Positions 27,364-35,042 of a stretch of DNA of 64,000 nucleotides are shown here, in pieces. Numbering within the stretch: position 1 is the first letter of the stretch; every line of letters begins with the position of its first letter. Under the pieces are notes generated by a model. The model had not been told where the DNA came from, made no database searches, and worked only from the letters and a program-made list of their open reading frames with translations. Source of the DNA: Zobellella endophytica (GTDB lineage: Bacteria; Pseudomonadota; Gammaproteobacteria; Enterobacterales; Aeromonadaceae); the NCBI RefSeq assembly GCF_003012775.1, contig NZ_PXYG01000010.1, positions 62,001 through 126,000 on the forward strand. Reading direction: 5' to 3'. A program made the position numbers and the translations under genes.

Positions 27364-27993
27364 CTACCGGTTGAGGGAAAAGGCCGGCAACGACAGGTGC
27401 CAGCGAATGGCGGCGACCCGCAGCACAAAGGTACCCAGCATGCCGAGCAGGGTGGCCAGCAGCGGAGTTACCCCGAGCGACAGCGAGCCGGTATAGAGCA
27501 CTCCCCCCAGGATGCAGGCGGTGGCGTAGATCTCCCGCTGCAACACCATGGGCACTTCCCGGGCCAGCACATCGCGGATCATGCCACCGGCCACCCCGGT
27601 GATCACCCCCATCACCACCGCCACCATGCCGGAAGTACCGTGGCCCAGCGCCTTCTCGGTGCCGATCACGGTAAACAGCGCCAGGCCGAAGGCGTCGGCC
27701 AGCGGCAGTATGTACCAGGGCAGCCGGCGTGGCAGCCGGGCGATATACTGCCCAAGCAGGGCGGTGGCCAGTATCACCCACAGATAGACGGTATCGGCGA
27801 CCCAGAACACCTGTTCGGCACCGATGATCAGATCCCGGATGGTCCCCCCGCCGATGGCGGTGACCGCCGCCAGCACTATCACCCCAAAGCCGTCCATGCG
27901 CAAACGGCCCGCCACCAGTACACCGGAAAAGGCGAACACGGCGGTGCCGAACAAATCACTCCAGTAGAATACCGCATCGACCAGGGGCAGCAT
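27364..27993 (-). CDS. yadS: TRIC-type cation channel family protein (UPF0126, YadS)
   Basis: 209 residues with seven hydrophobic helices. Two repeats each carry the family signature: [16 protein letters not shown] (about 44-59) and [17 protein letters not shown] (about 130-146). This is the prokaryotic trimeric intracellular cation channel (UPF0126) family; some members conduct K+ or Na+, others may move glycine. The symbol follows gene context, since E. coli yadS lies beside btuF and mtnN as here. It is separated from btuF by the btuF terminator, so it has its own promoter. Confidence 0.88.
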   Translation of the reverse strand: MLPLVDAVFYWSDLFGTAVFAFSGVLVAGRLRMDGFGVIVLAAVTAIGGGTIRDLIIGAEQVFWVADTVYLWVILATALLGQYIARLPRRLPWYILPLADAFGLALFTVIGTEKALGHGTSGMVAVVMGVITGVAGGMIRDVLAREVPMVLQREIYATACILGGVLYTGSLSLGVTPLLATLLGMLGTFVLRVAAIRWHLSLPAFSLNR

Positions 27994-28014
27994 TTCTCTC
28001 TACCTCGAATAAAA

Positions 28015-28060
28015 GGGGCGCCATTGTATAGAGGCGACCAGCCGAACACAATGGCGCCCC
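28015..28060 (-). terminator. Terminator of btuF
   Basis: 13-bp perfect arms GGGGCGCCATTGT / ACAATGGCGCCCC with a 20-base loop. The arm nearer btuF touches its stop codon. On the minus strand it is followed by TTTTATT. Confidence 0.8.
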
Positions 28061-28872
28061 TAATCGACCCGCACCCGGTCCAGCTGTTGGCACAGCTGGC
28101 GGATGCCCTCCGGGGTGCGGGGGGTGATACGGTGCAGCAAGTCCGCGTTCACCGTCAACAGATGGCCCCGGCGCACCGCCTGCAAGGCCGGCCATTGTCG
28201 CCAGTAGTGCAATTCCGCTGCGCTCTCGCCCAGGATGGCGTCCGGATCCCGGGCCAGCACAAACTCGGTGTCCGCCTGGGGATAGGGTGCCTGGCTGTCG
28301 GCCATGATATTGATGCCGCCACAGAGGCGGATCGCCTGCCCCATCCAGGTGCTGCCGTTGGCCGACATCAGCGGGGTGGCGCCCAGTTGGTAAAACACCG
28401 TCACCGGGGCGGCCTGGCGGTGTCGCTGCGCCAGCTCCGCCAACTGTTGCCGGTAGTGCTCGGCGACCCGGGCGGCGGTCTGTTCCCGCCCGGTCAGCCT
28501 GCCCAGGTATTCCAGCTCGTCGGCCAGATCCCGCAGCTGCGCCGGCTCGGAATAGGCGACGGGGATGCCCAGTTGTACCAGCGGCTGAAGCTGCAGGTGC
28601 TGGGCGCTGCGCCAGGCGACGATGAGATCGGGTTGCAGTGCCAGTATCCGTTCCAGGTTGATGGATCGGTAATTGGCGACCTTGGGCAGGGCGGTGCCTT
28701 CCGGCGGATAATCGCTGGCCTCGTCGGTGGCGATGACCTGCGGGCCTGCGCCGATGGCGAACAGCATCTCGGTAATATGGGGGGTCAGGCTGACGATACG
28801 GCGGGCCGGTTCGGCGGCGGTCGCTCCGGCGCCGGCCAGCAGCGTCAGCAACAGGAGCAGCGGCCTAACCAT
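28060..28872 (-). CDS. btuF: Vitamin B12 ABC transporter substrate-binding protein
   Basis: 270 residues. The signal peptide (MVRPLLLLLTLLAGAGATAA) is followed by a class III periplasmic binding protein: RRIVSLTPHITEMLFAIGAG (about 24-43), ATDEASDYPPEG, PDLIVAWRS, and EFVLARDPDAILG. Binds cobalamin and hands it to BtuCD. No btuC or btuD is in this window. The start overlaps the upstream cbiB-like gene by 8 bases, so B12 uptake and cobinamide processing are coupled. The neighbourhood mtnN-btuF matches E. coli. Confidence 0.92.
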   Translation of the reverse strand: MVRPLLLLLTLLAGAGATAAEPARRIVSLTPHITEMLFAIGAGPQVIATDEASDYPPEGTALPKVANYRSINLERILALQPDLIVAWRSAQHLQLQPLVQLGIPVAYSEPAQLRDLADELEYLGRLTGREQTAARVAEHYRQQLAELAQRHRQAAPVTVFYQLGATPLMSANGSTWMGQAIRLCGGINIMADSQAPYPQADTEFVLARDPDAILGESAAELHYWRQWPALQAVRRGHLLTVNADLLHRITPRTPEGIRQLCQQLDRVRVD

Positions 28873-29794
28873 GGAGCAGCGGCGCCAGTATCGCGGCCCA
28901 GGCCAAGGTCCACCAGAACAGCAAAGCCATCAGCAGGCGCCGCAACAGCGCCCGTGCACCGGTCTCGTTGATATAGTTCCTGCTGCCGAGCTTGGGGTAG
29001 TAATCGGTGGCATCGGTGTAACGGCGCGGGCCGCCGAGCCCGACGTCGATTCCTGCCGCGGCCACGGCCAGCAGGCGGCCGGCGGCGGGATAGGGCCACA
29101 ACCGTCCCTGGGGCCAGGCTTTCGCCGCCCGGACGGAGCCGGGGTAAATCAGCAGGGTCAGCGCCAGCAGCTGCAATGGCAGCCAGGCCATGGCCCGGTA
29201 CAGCAGGGAGGGGGTGGCGCCGAAGGCGCGCCAGTGGCTGAGCTTGACCGGCCAGGCCTGCACCAGGCCGCGCAGCAGGGCAAACGGCAGGGCGGCGTAG
29301 ATGCCCCCGGCCAGGTACCAGCACAGCAGGGCGAAGTCACCGGCCAGGCGCAGCAGCGCCACTTCCGCCACCGCCTTGTGCAGGCCGAGGGGCGACAGCG
29401 GATCCGTCTGGCGCAGGCACAGGGGAGCCAGCGTCAGCCGGGCCAGCGGACGTTGCGTCTCTATCTGGGCCAGACACCGGGGCAGGGCGCGGCTGAGCCG
29501 GCCCAGATCCAGGCAGCACCACAGTAGCAGGGGTTCCAGCAGCGCCGGCCAGGGGGCCAGCGTGGCCAGGGCCCAGTAGGCGGCCAGCAGCGGCAGTAGC
29601 AGGCACAGCAGCAGGGCGGCGCCCGCCGCCCGCAGGTAGCGGGCCGAGTAGTGCTCACCGTTGAGGCGGGTCCCGAGCAAGGCCAGGCCCCTGAGCTGCC
29701 AGCCCTGCACCGTGCCGGCGGGCAGCAGCAGGCTCAGGACCACGGCGATGCTCAGCAGGGTGAGTGGTTGCTCGAACAGGGCGGGGTAGGGCAT
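28865..29794 (-). CDS. CbiB/CobD-family cobalamin biosynthesis protein
   Basis: 309 residues, polytopic with about five hydrophobic segments. It resembles the CobD/CbiB family (adenosylcobinamide-phosphate synthase), which attaches aminopropanol phosphate to the corrin ring. The C-terminal part GRLLAVAAAGIDVGLGGPRRYTDATDYYPKLG and the final membrane helix are family-like; the N-terminal HP-containing motif of classical CbiB is weak. ATG at 29794 was chosen because the frame upstream reads antisense-like sequence. Located between mtnN (6 bases away) and btuF (overlap of 8 bases), which supports a B12-salvage role. It is more divergent than the neighbouring genes. Confidence 0.78.
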   Translation of the reverse strand: MPYPALFEQPLTLLSIAVVLSLLLPAGTVQGWQLRGLALLGTRLNGEHYSARYLRAAGAALLLCLLLPLLAAYWALATLAPWPALLEPLLLWCCLDLGRLSRALPRCLAQIETQRPLARLTLAPLCLRQTDPLSPLGLHKAVAEVALLRLAGDFALLCWYLAGGIYAALPFALLRGLVQAWPVKLSHWRAFGATPSLLYRAMAWLPLQLLALTLLIYPGSVRAAKAWPQGRLWPYPAAGRLLAVAAAGIDVGLGGPRRYTDATDYYPKLGSRNYINETGARALLRRLLMALLFWWTLAWAAILAPLLHG

Positions 29795-29799
29795 GGGAG

Positions 29800-30498
29800 T
29801 CAGCCCTGCATCCGCTCGATCATGGCGAGCACCATGGCGGAGGAGTGGCGGGCCGCGACGTCCAGGAAGGCTTCGAAAGACTCGGCCTGCTCCTTGCCGG
29901 CGATATCGGACAGGGCGCGCACCACCACGAAGGGTACCCGGAACTGGTGGCACACCTGGGCGATGGCGCCGGCCTCCATCTCGCAGGCTTTCATCAGGGG
30001 AAAATCGGTGACGGCCTTGTTCAGTTGGTCTTCCCGGTGCATAAACTGATCACCGGTGCAGATCAGGCCCACCGCCGAAGCGATGTCCTGCTGCTCGGCC
30101 AGGCATTCCCGGGCCAGTTCGATCAGCGCGGGATCGGCGGCAAAGGCCGCCGGTTGTTGCGCCATCTGTCCCATTTCGTAACCGAAGGCGGTGACGTCCA
30201 CGTCGTGGAAACGCACCTCGCTGGAGATCACCACGTCGCCCACGTGCAGCGCCGGATCGAAGCCGCCGGCGGAGCCGGTGTTGATCACGCAGGCGGGAGC
30301 GAAACGCTCGAGCAGCAGGGTGGTGGCCATGCTGGCGGCCACCTTGCCGATACCGGAGCGGGTGATCACCACCTCCCTGCCGGCCAGCCGGCCCCGGTAA
30401 AATTCGCAGCCCGCCACCGTGGTGGTCTGGGCATCCGCCAGCCGGGACCTGAGCTCGGCCACTTCCTGCTCCATGGCGCCGATAATGCCGATAGTCAT
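29800..30498 (-). CDS. mtnN: 5'-methylthioadenosine/S-adenosylhomocysteine nucleosidase
   Basis: 232 residues, the E. coli length. Cleaves MTA, SAH and 5'-deoxyadenosine, which links SAM recycling, quorum-sensing precursor formation and radical-SAM chemistry. Motifs are [14 protein letters not shown] with catalytic Glu near 12, [12 protein letters not shown] at about 73-84, [11 protein letters not shown] (substrate-binding Met/Glu near 173), and [10 protein letters not shown] with the catalytic Asp. It is the first gene of mtnN-cbiB-btuF on the minus strand. Confidence 0.97.
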   Translation of the reverse strand: MTIGIIGAMEQEVAELRSRLADAQTTTVAGCEFYRGRLAGREVVITRSGIGKVAASMATTLLLERFAPACVINTGSAGGFDPALHVGDVVISSEVRFHDVDVTAFGYEMGQMAQQPAAFAADPALIELARECLAEQQDIASAVGLICTGDQFMHREDQLNKAVTDFPLMKACEMEAGAIAQVCHQFRVPFVVVRALSDIAGKEQAESFEAFLDVAARHSSAMVLAMIERMQG

Positions 30499-30667
30499 AA
30501 AGGATTTTCCCGCAACGAAAAAGATGGCCGGGAGTTTACCACTATCCGTTCAAAAGGCCGACTCGAGCTGTTCAGGCAACTTCGTCCACAAACCGAAAGT
30601 GCCACCATAGGACGCCCTCGCTGCTGCCGGACCCGTGTTTGAAACATCAAGGCCGGCGCGATCAACC

Positions 30668-31564
30668 TTAAGGAGCCGCCTTTTGCCCCGCCGCCCTGGC
30701 CGCGCCGGGCAAGGGCCCCCGGTAGAGCACCAGGCCGACGCCCAGCAGGAAAGCGCTGCACGACACCCACTGGGCGGCGGACAACCGCTCCCCGTAGATG
30801 AGGTAGCCGCTGGCCAGCGCGAACACCGACACCAGCAGGGTGAGCGGTGCCATCTGGCTCATGGGGTATTTGAGCAGCATCTTGTTCCACACCCAGTAGC
30901 CGAACAGGGTGGTGGGGTAGGCCTGGAACAGCACCGAGATCCAGGCCTCGGCGTTCCACTGCCGGTAGGTGATCTCAAGCACCTCCACCCCGTTGAACAG
31001 CAGGCTCAGGCCGATCAGCGGCAGCGGCGCGAACAGCATGCCCCAGATATTGAAGGCGAAGGGCGAGCGGGTGCCCGACTGGCGCACCATGACTCCGGCC
31101 AGCGGCCAGCAGATCGCGGAGATCAGGATGAAGGCTACCCCCGCCGGGGTCACGTTGCCGTTGGTGTAGAGGATCGACACCACCAGGCCCACCAGCGCCA
31201 TCCCCATGCCGAACCACATGCGCGGGGAGATGATCTCCTTGTAGAGCAGCACCCCCACCAGCACAGTGGTCAGCACGTCGAGCTGCAACAGCACCGACGC
31301 CATGCCCGACGACAGGCCGAAGGTGATGGCACACGAGGCCATGCCCCAGATGCCGGTGCCGAACAGCAGGCCGTAGCCCATCAGGTAGCGCCAGGGCACC
31401 TTGGGCCGGCGAATAAAGAAAATGATGGGAAAGGTGGCGCAGGCGAAGCGCGCCGCCGCGATCAACAACGGATCCATCCCGGTGACCCCGAGCTTGATCA
31501 TCGAAAAGTTGAATCCCCAAATCGCCATCACCGATACGATGAGCAATAAATCCCGACCCTGCAT
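30668..31564 (-). CDS. EamA/DMT-superfamily transporter
   Basis: 298 residues, ten predicted membrane spans in two EamA repeats: LLLIVSVMAIWGFNFSMIKLGV at the start and ICWPLAGVMVRQSG then ALASGYLIYGERLS in the second half. RhaT/YdcZ/PecM-like drug/metabolite exporters belong here, and amino acid or metabolite efflux is the usual function. ATG at 31564. The open frame upstream runs through the intergenic region and into mocR antisense, so it was not used. It is divergent from the MocR regulator with about 106 bases between starts, a pairing typical of MocR-controlled exporters. Confidence 0.88.
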   Translation of the reverse strand: MQGRDLLLIVSVMAIWGFNFSMIKLGVTGMDPLLIAAARFACATFPIIFFIRRPKVPWRYLMGYGLLFGTGIWGMASCAITFGLSSGMASVLLQLDVLTTVLVGVLLYKEIISPRMWFGMGMALVGLVVSILYTNGNVTPAGVAFILISAICWPLAGVMVRQSGTRSPFAFNIWGMLFAPLPLIGLSLLFNGVEVLEITYRQWNAEAWISVLFQAYPTTLFGYWVWNKMLLKYPMSQMAPLTLLVSVFALASGYLIYGERLSAAQWVSCSAFLLGVGLVLYRGPLPGAARAAGQKAAP

Positions 31565-31622
31565 AGATCCCGTTCCCCCTGTTGATATGTGACGGAGCCA
31601 GTGTCGCTTGCGGGCAGAAATC

Positions 31623-31661
31623 GGTACAGATACAATTTTTGGAAATTTAATGGGTACAGAT
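31623..31661. promoter_or_regulatory. Candidate MocR operator: GGTACAGAT direct repeat
   Basis: Exact 9-base direct repeats GGTACAGAT at 31623-31631 and 31653-31661, start-to-start spacing 30 bases (about three helical turns). They lie immediately upstream of the MocR ribosome binding site and in the divergent promoter region. MocR/GabR-type regulators bind widely spaced direct repeats as dimers, so this is a plausible autoregulatory site. Binding has not been tested. Confidence 0.5.
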
Positions 31662-31670
31662 GAGGTGGGC

Positions 31671-33050
31671 ATGGCGAAATACCGGGAGCTGGCGGAGAAA
31701 TTTATCGGCGACATCCGGGCGGGCAGGCTCGCCGCCGGCGATCGCCTGCTGTCGCTGCGGCAGTTCGCCCGGCAGCAGGGGGTCAGCCTGTCCACCGCCG
31801 TCAGCTGTTACGCCGAGCTGGAATCCCTCGGCTGGCTGGAGGCGCGGCCCAAGGCGGGTTTCTTCGTCGCATCGCGCCGCCCCGCCACCCAAAGGCCCGA
31901 ATGGGCGCCGTTCGAAAGCCGGCTCGCCACCCCCGCGGTGGCCTATCGCCACCCCGCCACCCTGAGCGGCCCCCTGGGCACCTCGCGCCTGTCCCTGGAG
32001 GAGGCCAGCCGGGCCGCCCTGGAGCGCAGCTTCCGCCGGGCCATGAGGGCGACCGCCGAACGCCTCGACCGCTATCCGGCGCCGCAGGGGGAGGAGGCGC
32101 TGCGCGAGGCCCTGGCCGGCCACTTCGGCCAGTGCGGCTTCGCGATGGATGCCGACGAGCTGGTGATCGGCCACGGCTGCATGGACGCGGTGAAGACCGC
32201 GCTCGAAGTCTGTACCCGGCCCGGTGACGCCGTCGCCATCAGCTCGCCCTGTTACAACGGCCTGCTGGAGGTGCTGGCGCAGCTGTCATTGCGCATCGTG
32301 GAAATCCCGTCGCTGGAAGAGGGCATCGATCTGGCGCAGCTGGAGCACCACCTGCGGCTCGGCACCGTGCAGGCGGGACTGTTCTGTACCACGCACATGA
32401 ACCCCCAGGGCATCACCATGTCGGTGGCGCAGAAGCGGCGGCTGGCGCAGCTGGCCAACCGCTACCGGGTGCCGGTGATCGAGGACGATGTCTACCTCGA
32501 GCTGGCGCACCACCCGCATGTGCCGCTGCCGGCCGCCTACCATGACGAGGGCGGCTTCGTGATCTGGTGCGGCTCCCTGTCCAAGACCCTGTCGCCCAGC
32601 TATCGCCTGGGCTGGTGCCGGCCGGGCCGCTATTTCCGGCCCTTTGTGCAACGGGCGCTGGGGGTGCCGACCCTGATGCAGCTGGCGCTGGCCGATTTTA
32701 TCGACAGCGGTGCCTACGCCAGGCACCTCAGGCGCAGCCGTGACCGGCTGGCCCGGCACAAGCCGCTGTATCTCGACTATCTGGTCCGCCACCTGCCCGA
32801 AGGGTGCCGCATCAGCCAGCCCGACGGCGGCCTGGTGTTGTGGATCCAGGTGCCGGGGCTGGACGGCGATGCCCTCGATCGAGCGGCGGAACGGGCGGGG
32901 CTGGATATCCGCACCGGCGCGTTGTTCACCGCCTCCGATCGTTATCGGGACTGTCTGCGCATCAATATCGGCTTTCCCTTCGAGGAGCCGGTGCGGCGGG
33001 AGCTGCAGGCCCTCTGTGGGCTTATCGGCAAGATGATCGCTCCCGCATAG
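31671..33050 (+). CDS. MocR-type (GntR wHTH + aminotransferase fold) transcriptional regulator
   Basis: 459 residues from ATG at 31671, which follows GAGGTGGGC; in-frame starts further upstream lie inside the candidate operator. An N-terminal GntR winged helix (RELAEKFIGDIRAGRLAAGD...LSLRQFARQQGVSLSTAVSCYAELESLGWL, about 5-56) is fused to a fold-type I aminotransferase domain with PLP-lysine Lys305 in GSLSKTLSPSYRLGW and NPQG at 244-247. It probably controls the divergent EamA exporter and itself. Given the neighbouring polyamine catabolic block it could also sense a polyamine- or GABA-derived aldimine. The ligand is unknown. Confidence 0.9.
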   Translation: MAKYRELAEKFIGDIRAGRLAAGDRLLSLRQFARQQGVSLSTAVSCYAELESLGWLEARPKAGFFVASRRPATQRPEWAPFESRLATPAVAYRHPATLSGPLGTSRLSLEEASRAALERSFRRAMRATAERLDRYPAPQGEEALREALAGHFGQCGFAMDADELVIGHGCMDAVKTALEVCTRPGDAVAISSPCYNGLLEVLAQLSLRIVEIPSLEEGIDLAQLEHHLRLGTVQAGLFCTTHMNPQGITMSVAQKRRLAQLANRYRVPVIEDDVYLELAHHPHVPLPAAYHDEGGFVIWCGSLSKTLSPSYRLGWCRPGRYFRPFVQRALGVPTLMQLALADFIDSGAYARHLRRSRDRLARHKPLYLDYLVRHLPEGCRISQPDGGLVLWIQVPGLDGDALDRAAERAGLDIRTGALFTASDRYRDCLRINIGFPFEEPVRRELQALCGLIGKMIAPA

Positions 33051-33150
33051 GGCCTCCGGAGCTTGGCCATTAATCACATCGGGCCGTCTGTTGTGAGCGT
33101 AGATAAGAGGCAACAGGGCCACCTCCGACGACACGCTTCGGAACCTGACA

Positions 33151-33274
33151 CTCGCCGTTTCAGCCTGCTGCGAACATTCACTGGATGTTCGGTCAGGCTG
33201 AAACGACTCATCACGGCGAGCAAGCTCGCCCCCTGTACGCTCGGAAATGCCATCCCTGGCATTTCACGGTCGGC
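33151..33274. repeat. Structured repeat element, copy B
   Basis: Nested hairpins in order: CTCGCCG (33151-33157) pairs with CGGCGAG (33214-33220). Inside, GTTTCAGCCTG (33157-33167) pairs with CAGGCTGAAAC (33194-33204). Inside that, CGAACAT (33171-33177) pairs with ATGTTCG (33185-33191). A second hairpin GAAATGCCA-TCCC-TGGCATTTC (33244-33265) and GGTCGGC follow. Copy C at 36.5 kb has the same plan with compensating base changes in the arms. The gap 33051-33530 holds no gene. Confidence 0.75.
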
Positions 33275-33352
33275 GGAGGACTCCCTATTGCCTCTCCCCT
33301 GGTTGCCGAGTTGGCTGCCGCCAACAGGCGGTATCAGTGCCTAAAGGAGGAC

Positions 33353-33454
33353 AAAGGGCACGACTCGGCCGACCTTCTGTTTCAGGGACGAAACAGAGAG
33401 CGTACAGGGAGGTATTCACAGCGTGTCGGCGGAATCGTGCCCTTTGGCCGACCT
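33353..33454. repeat. Inverted and direct repeat pair 3' of copy B
   Basis: AAAGGGCACGA (33353-33363) and TCGTGCCCTTT (33435-33445) form an 11-bp perfect inverted repeat 71 bases apart. GGCCGACCT occurs directly after each arm (33367-33375 and 33446-33454). A small hairpin TCTGTTTC/GAAACAGA lies between (about 33376-33397). No open reading frame with coding character was found here. It may be a further module of the copy B element. Confidence 0.5.
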
Positions 33455-33486
33455 CTACGGGCATGGCAGACAACCTGGCCATCAAG

Positions 33487-33513
33487 CGGAGGGCTCCATG
33501 ATGGAGCCCTCCG
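33487..33513. terminator. Strong hairpin 3' of the aldehyde dehydrogenase gene
   Basis: 11-bp stem CGGAGGGCTCC / GGAGCCCTCCG with loop ATGAT. It is followed by TTTT on the plus strand but by CTTGAT on the minus strand. As a terminator it fits the plus strand better; it lies 18 bases from the stop of the minus-strand dehydrogenase gene, whose transcripts would also meet it. Confidence 0.6.
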
Positions 33514-33530
33514 TTTTGGTAAAGGAAACC

Positions 33531-35033
33531 TCAGTGGCCGCTCAGGGCTATCCAGGTGGTCTTCAGCTGGCTGTATTCCGCCAGGGAATGCAGCGACTTG
33601 TCCCGGCCGTTGCCCGACTGCTTGACCCCGCCGAAGGGCACCGTCATGTCGCCGCCGGCGTAGTTGTTGACGAACACCTGGCCCGACTCCAGCCGTCGCG
33701 CCGTGGTCAGCGCCTGGTCCAGGCTCTGGGTCCACACCGCCGCCGCCAGGCCGTAGGGGGAATCGTTGGCGATGGCCACCGCCTCGTCCGCACTGTCGAA
33801 GCCGATCACCGCCAGCACCGGGCCGAAGATTTCCTCCCGGGCCAGGGCCATGCCGTTGTGCACCTCGTCGAACACCGTGGGCGGAAAATAACAGCCGCCG
33901 CCGTCGGTAAGCACCGGCTCGCCGCCCAGGCGCAGCCGGGCGCCCTGGGCGAGGGCCCGGTGCACATGGCCGCAGATACCGTCGAGCTGGGCGGCGTCCA
34001 CGATGGCGCCCATGGGGCTTTGGGGGTCCAGCGGATGGCCCGGCTGCCAGGCCCGGGCGTGGTGCAGGATCCGCTCCACCAGCTCCTCCTTGACGGTGTT
34101 TTCCACCAGCAGCCGGGAGCCGGCGATACACACCTCGCCCTGGTTGTAGAAGATGGCCTGGGCGGCCTCCCGCGCCACCCGCTCCAGATCCCCGGCGTCG
34201 GCGAAGACGATGTTGGCGCTCTTGCCGCCGCATTCCATAAAGGTGCGCTTCATATTGGACTCGCCGGCGTACTGGGTGAGCAGCTTGCCCACCCGGGTGG
34301 AGCCGGTAAAGGCCAGGGCGTCCACCTCCGGGTGCAGGGCCAGGGCCTTGCCCACGGTGTGGCCGTAGCCCGGCAGTACCTGCAGGATCCCGTCGGGAAT
34401 GCCCGCCTCCCGCGCCAGGGCCGCCAGCCGGATGGCGCTGAGCGGCGATTTCTCCGAGGGCTTGAGGATCACCGCGTTGCCGGCGGCCAGCGCCGGGGCG
34501 ATTTTCCAGCAGGCCATCATCAGCGGAAAGTTCCAGGGCACCAGGGCGGCCACCACCCCGAGCGGCTCACGGGTCACCAGCCCCAGGCTGTCGGGGCCGG
34601 TGGGGGCCACCTCGCCGTAGATCTTGTCGATGGCCTCGGCGTTCCAGCGCAGGCAGTGCACGGCGGCGGGCAGATCCACCTGCAGCGCATCGCGGACAGG
34701 TTTGCCCATGTCGAGGCTGTCGAGCAGGGCCAGCTCCTCGGCATGTCGTTCCACCAGCCCGGCCAGTCGCAGCAGCACGGCCTTGCGCCCGGCCGGGGCC
34801 AGTGTCGACCAGTCGCCCCGGCGGAAGGCGGCGCGGGCGTGGCCCACCGCCAGCTCGGCGTCCTGCTCGTCACAGCTGGCCACCAGGGTCAGGGGCAGGC
34901 CGTTGGCCGGGTTGAGGGTGGCGAAGCGATCACCGCCCGCCGCCTCGCAGTAGCGTCCCTGAACAAAGGCCCGACCCTCGGGTTGCAGGCCTTCGCTCAG
35001 GGCCTGCCAGTCGGCAAAGGTTTTTTCACTCAT
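33531..35033 (-). CDS. Aldehyde dehydrogenase, PuuC/KauB-like
   Basis: 500 residues, NAD(P)+-dependent ALDH. Catalytic Glu267 in MECGGKSAN, nucleophile Cys302 in NQGEVCIAG, and the nucleotide site GSTRVGKLL. The closest families I recognise are PuuC (gamma-glutamyl-gamma-aminobutyraldehyde dehydrogenase) and the Pseudomonas KauB/PauC enzymes, from the start ADWQALSEGL, VPWNFPLMMACWKIAPAL, and SGNGRDKSLHSLAEYSQLKTTWI. It is 9 bases downstream of the aminotransferase gene and transcribed with it. It would oxidise the aminoaldehyde produced by that enzyme. Substrate not proven, so no symbol is given. Confidence 0.9.
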   Translation of the reverse strand: MSEKTFADWQALSEGLQPEGRAFVQGRYCEAAGGDRFATLNPANGLPLTLVASCDEQDAELAVGHARAAFRRGDWSTLAPAGRKAVLLRLAGLVERHAEELALLDSLDMGKPVRDALQVDLPAAVHCLRWNAEAIDKIYGEVAPTGPDSLGLVTREPLGVVAALVPWNFPLMMACWKIAPALAAGNAVILKPSEKSPLSAIRLAALAREAGIPDGILQVLPGYGHTVGKALALHPEVDALAFTGSTRVGKLLTQYAGESNMKRTFMECGGKSANIVFADAGDLERVAREAAQAIFYNQGEVCIAGSRLLVENTVKEELVERILHHARAWQPGHPLDPQSPMGAIVDAAQLDGICGHVHRALAQGARLRLGGEPVLTDGGGCYFPPTVFDEVHNGMALAREEIFGPVLAVIGFDSADEAVAIANDSPYGLAAAVWTQSLDQALTTARRLESGQVFVNNYAGGDMTVPFGGVKQSGNGRDKSLHSLAEYSQLKTTWIALSGH

Positions 35034-35042
35034 CGGCTAACC

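Noticed and set aside
33185-33625. 146-codon open frame in the mocR-dehydrogenase gap
   Set aside because: It crosses repeat copy B and the hairpins and has no ribosome binding site or protein character.
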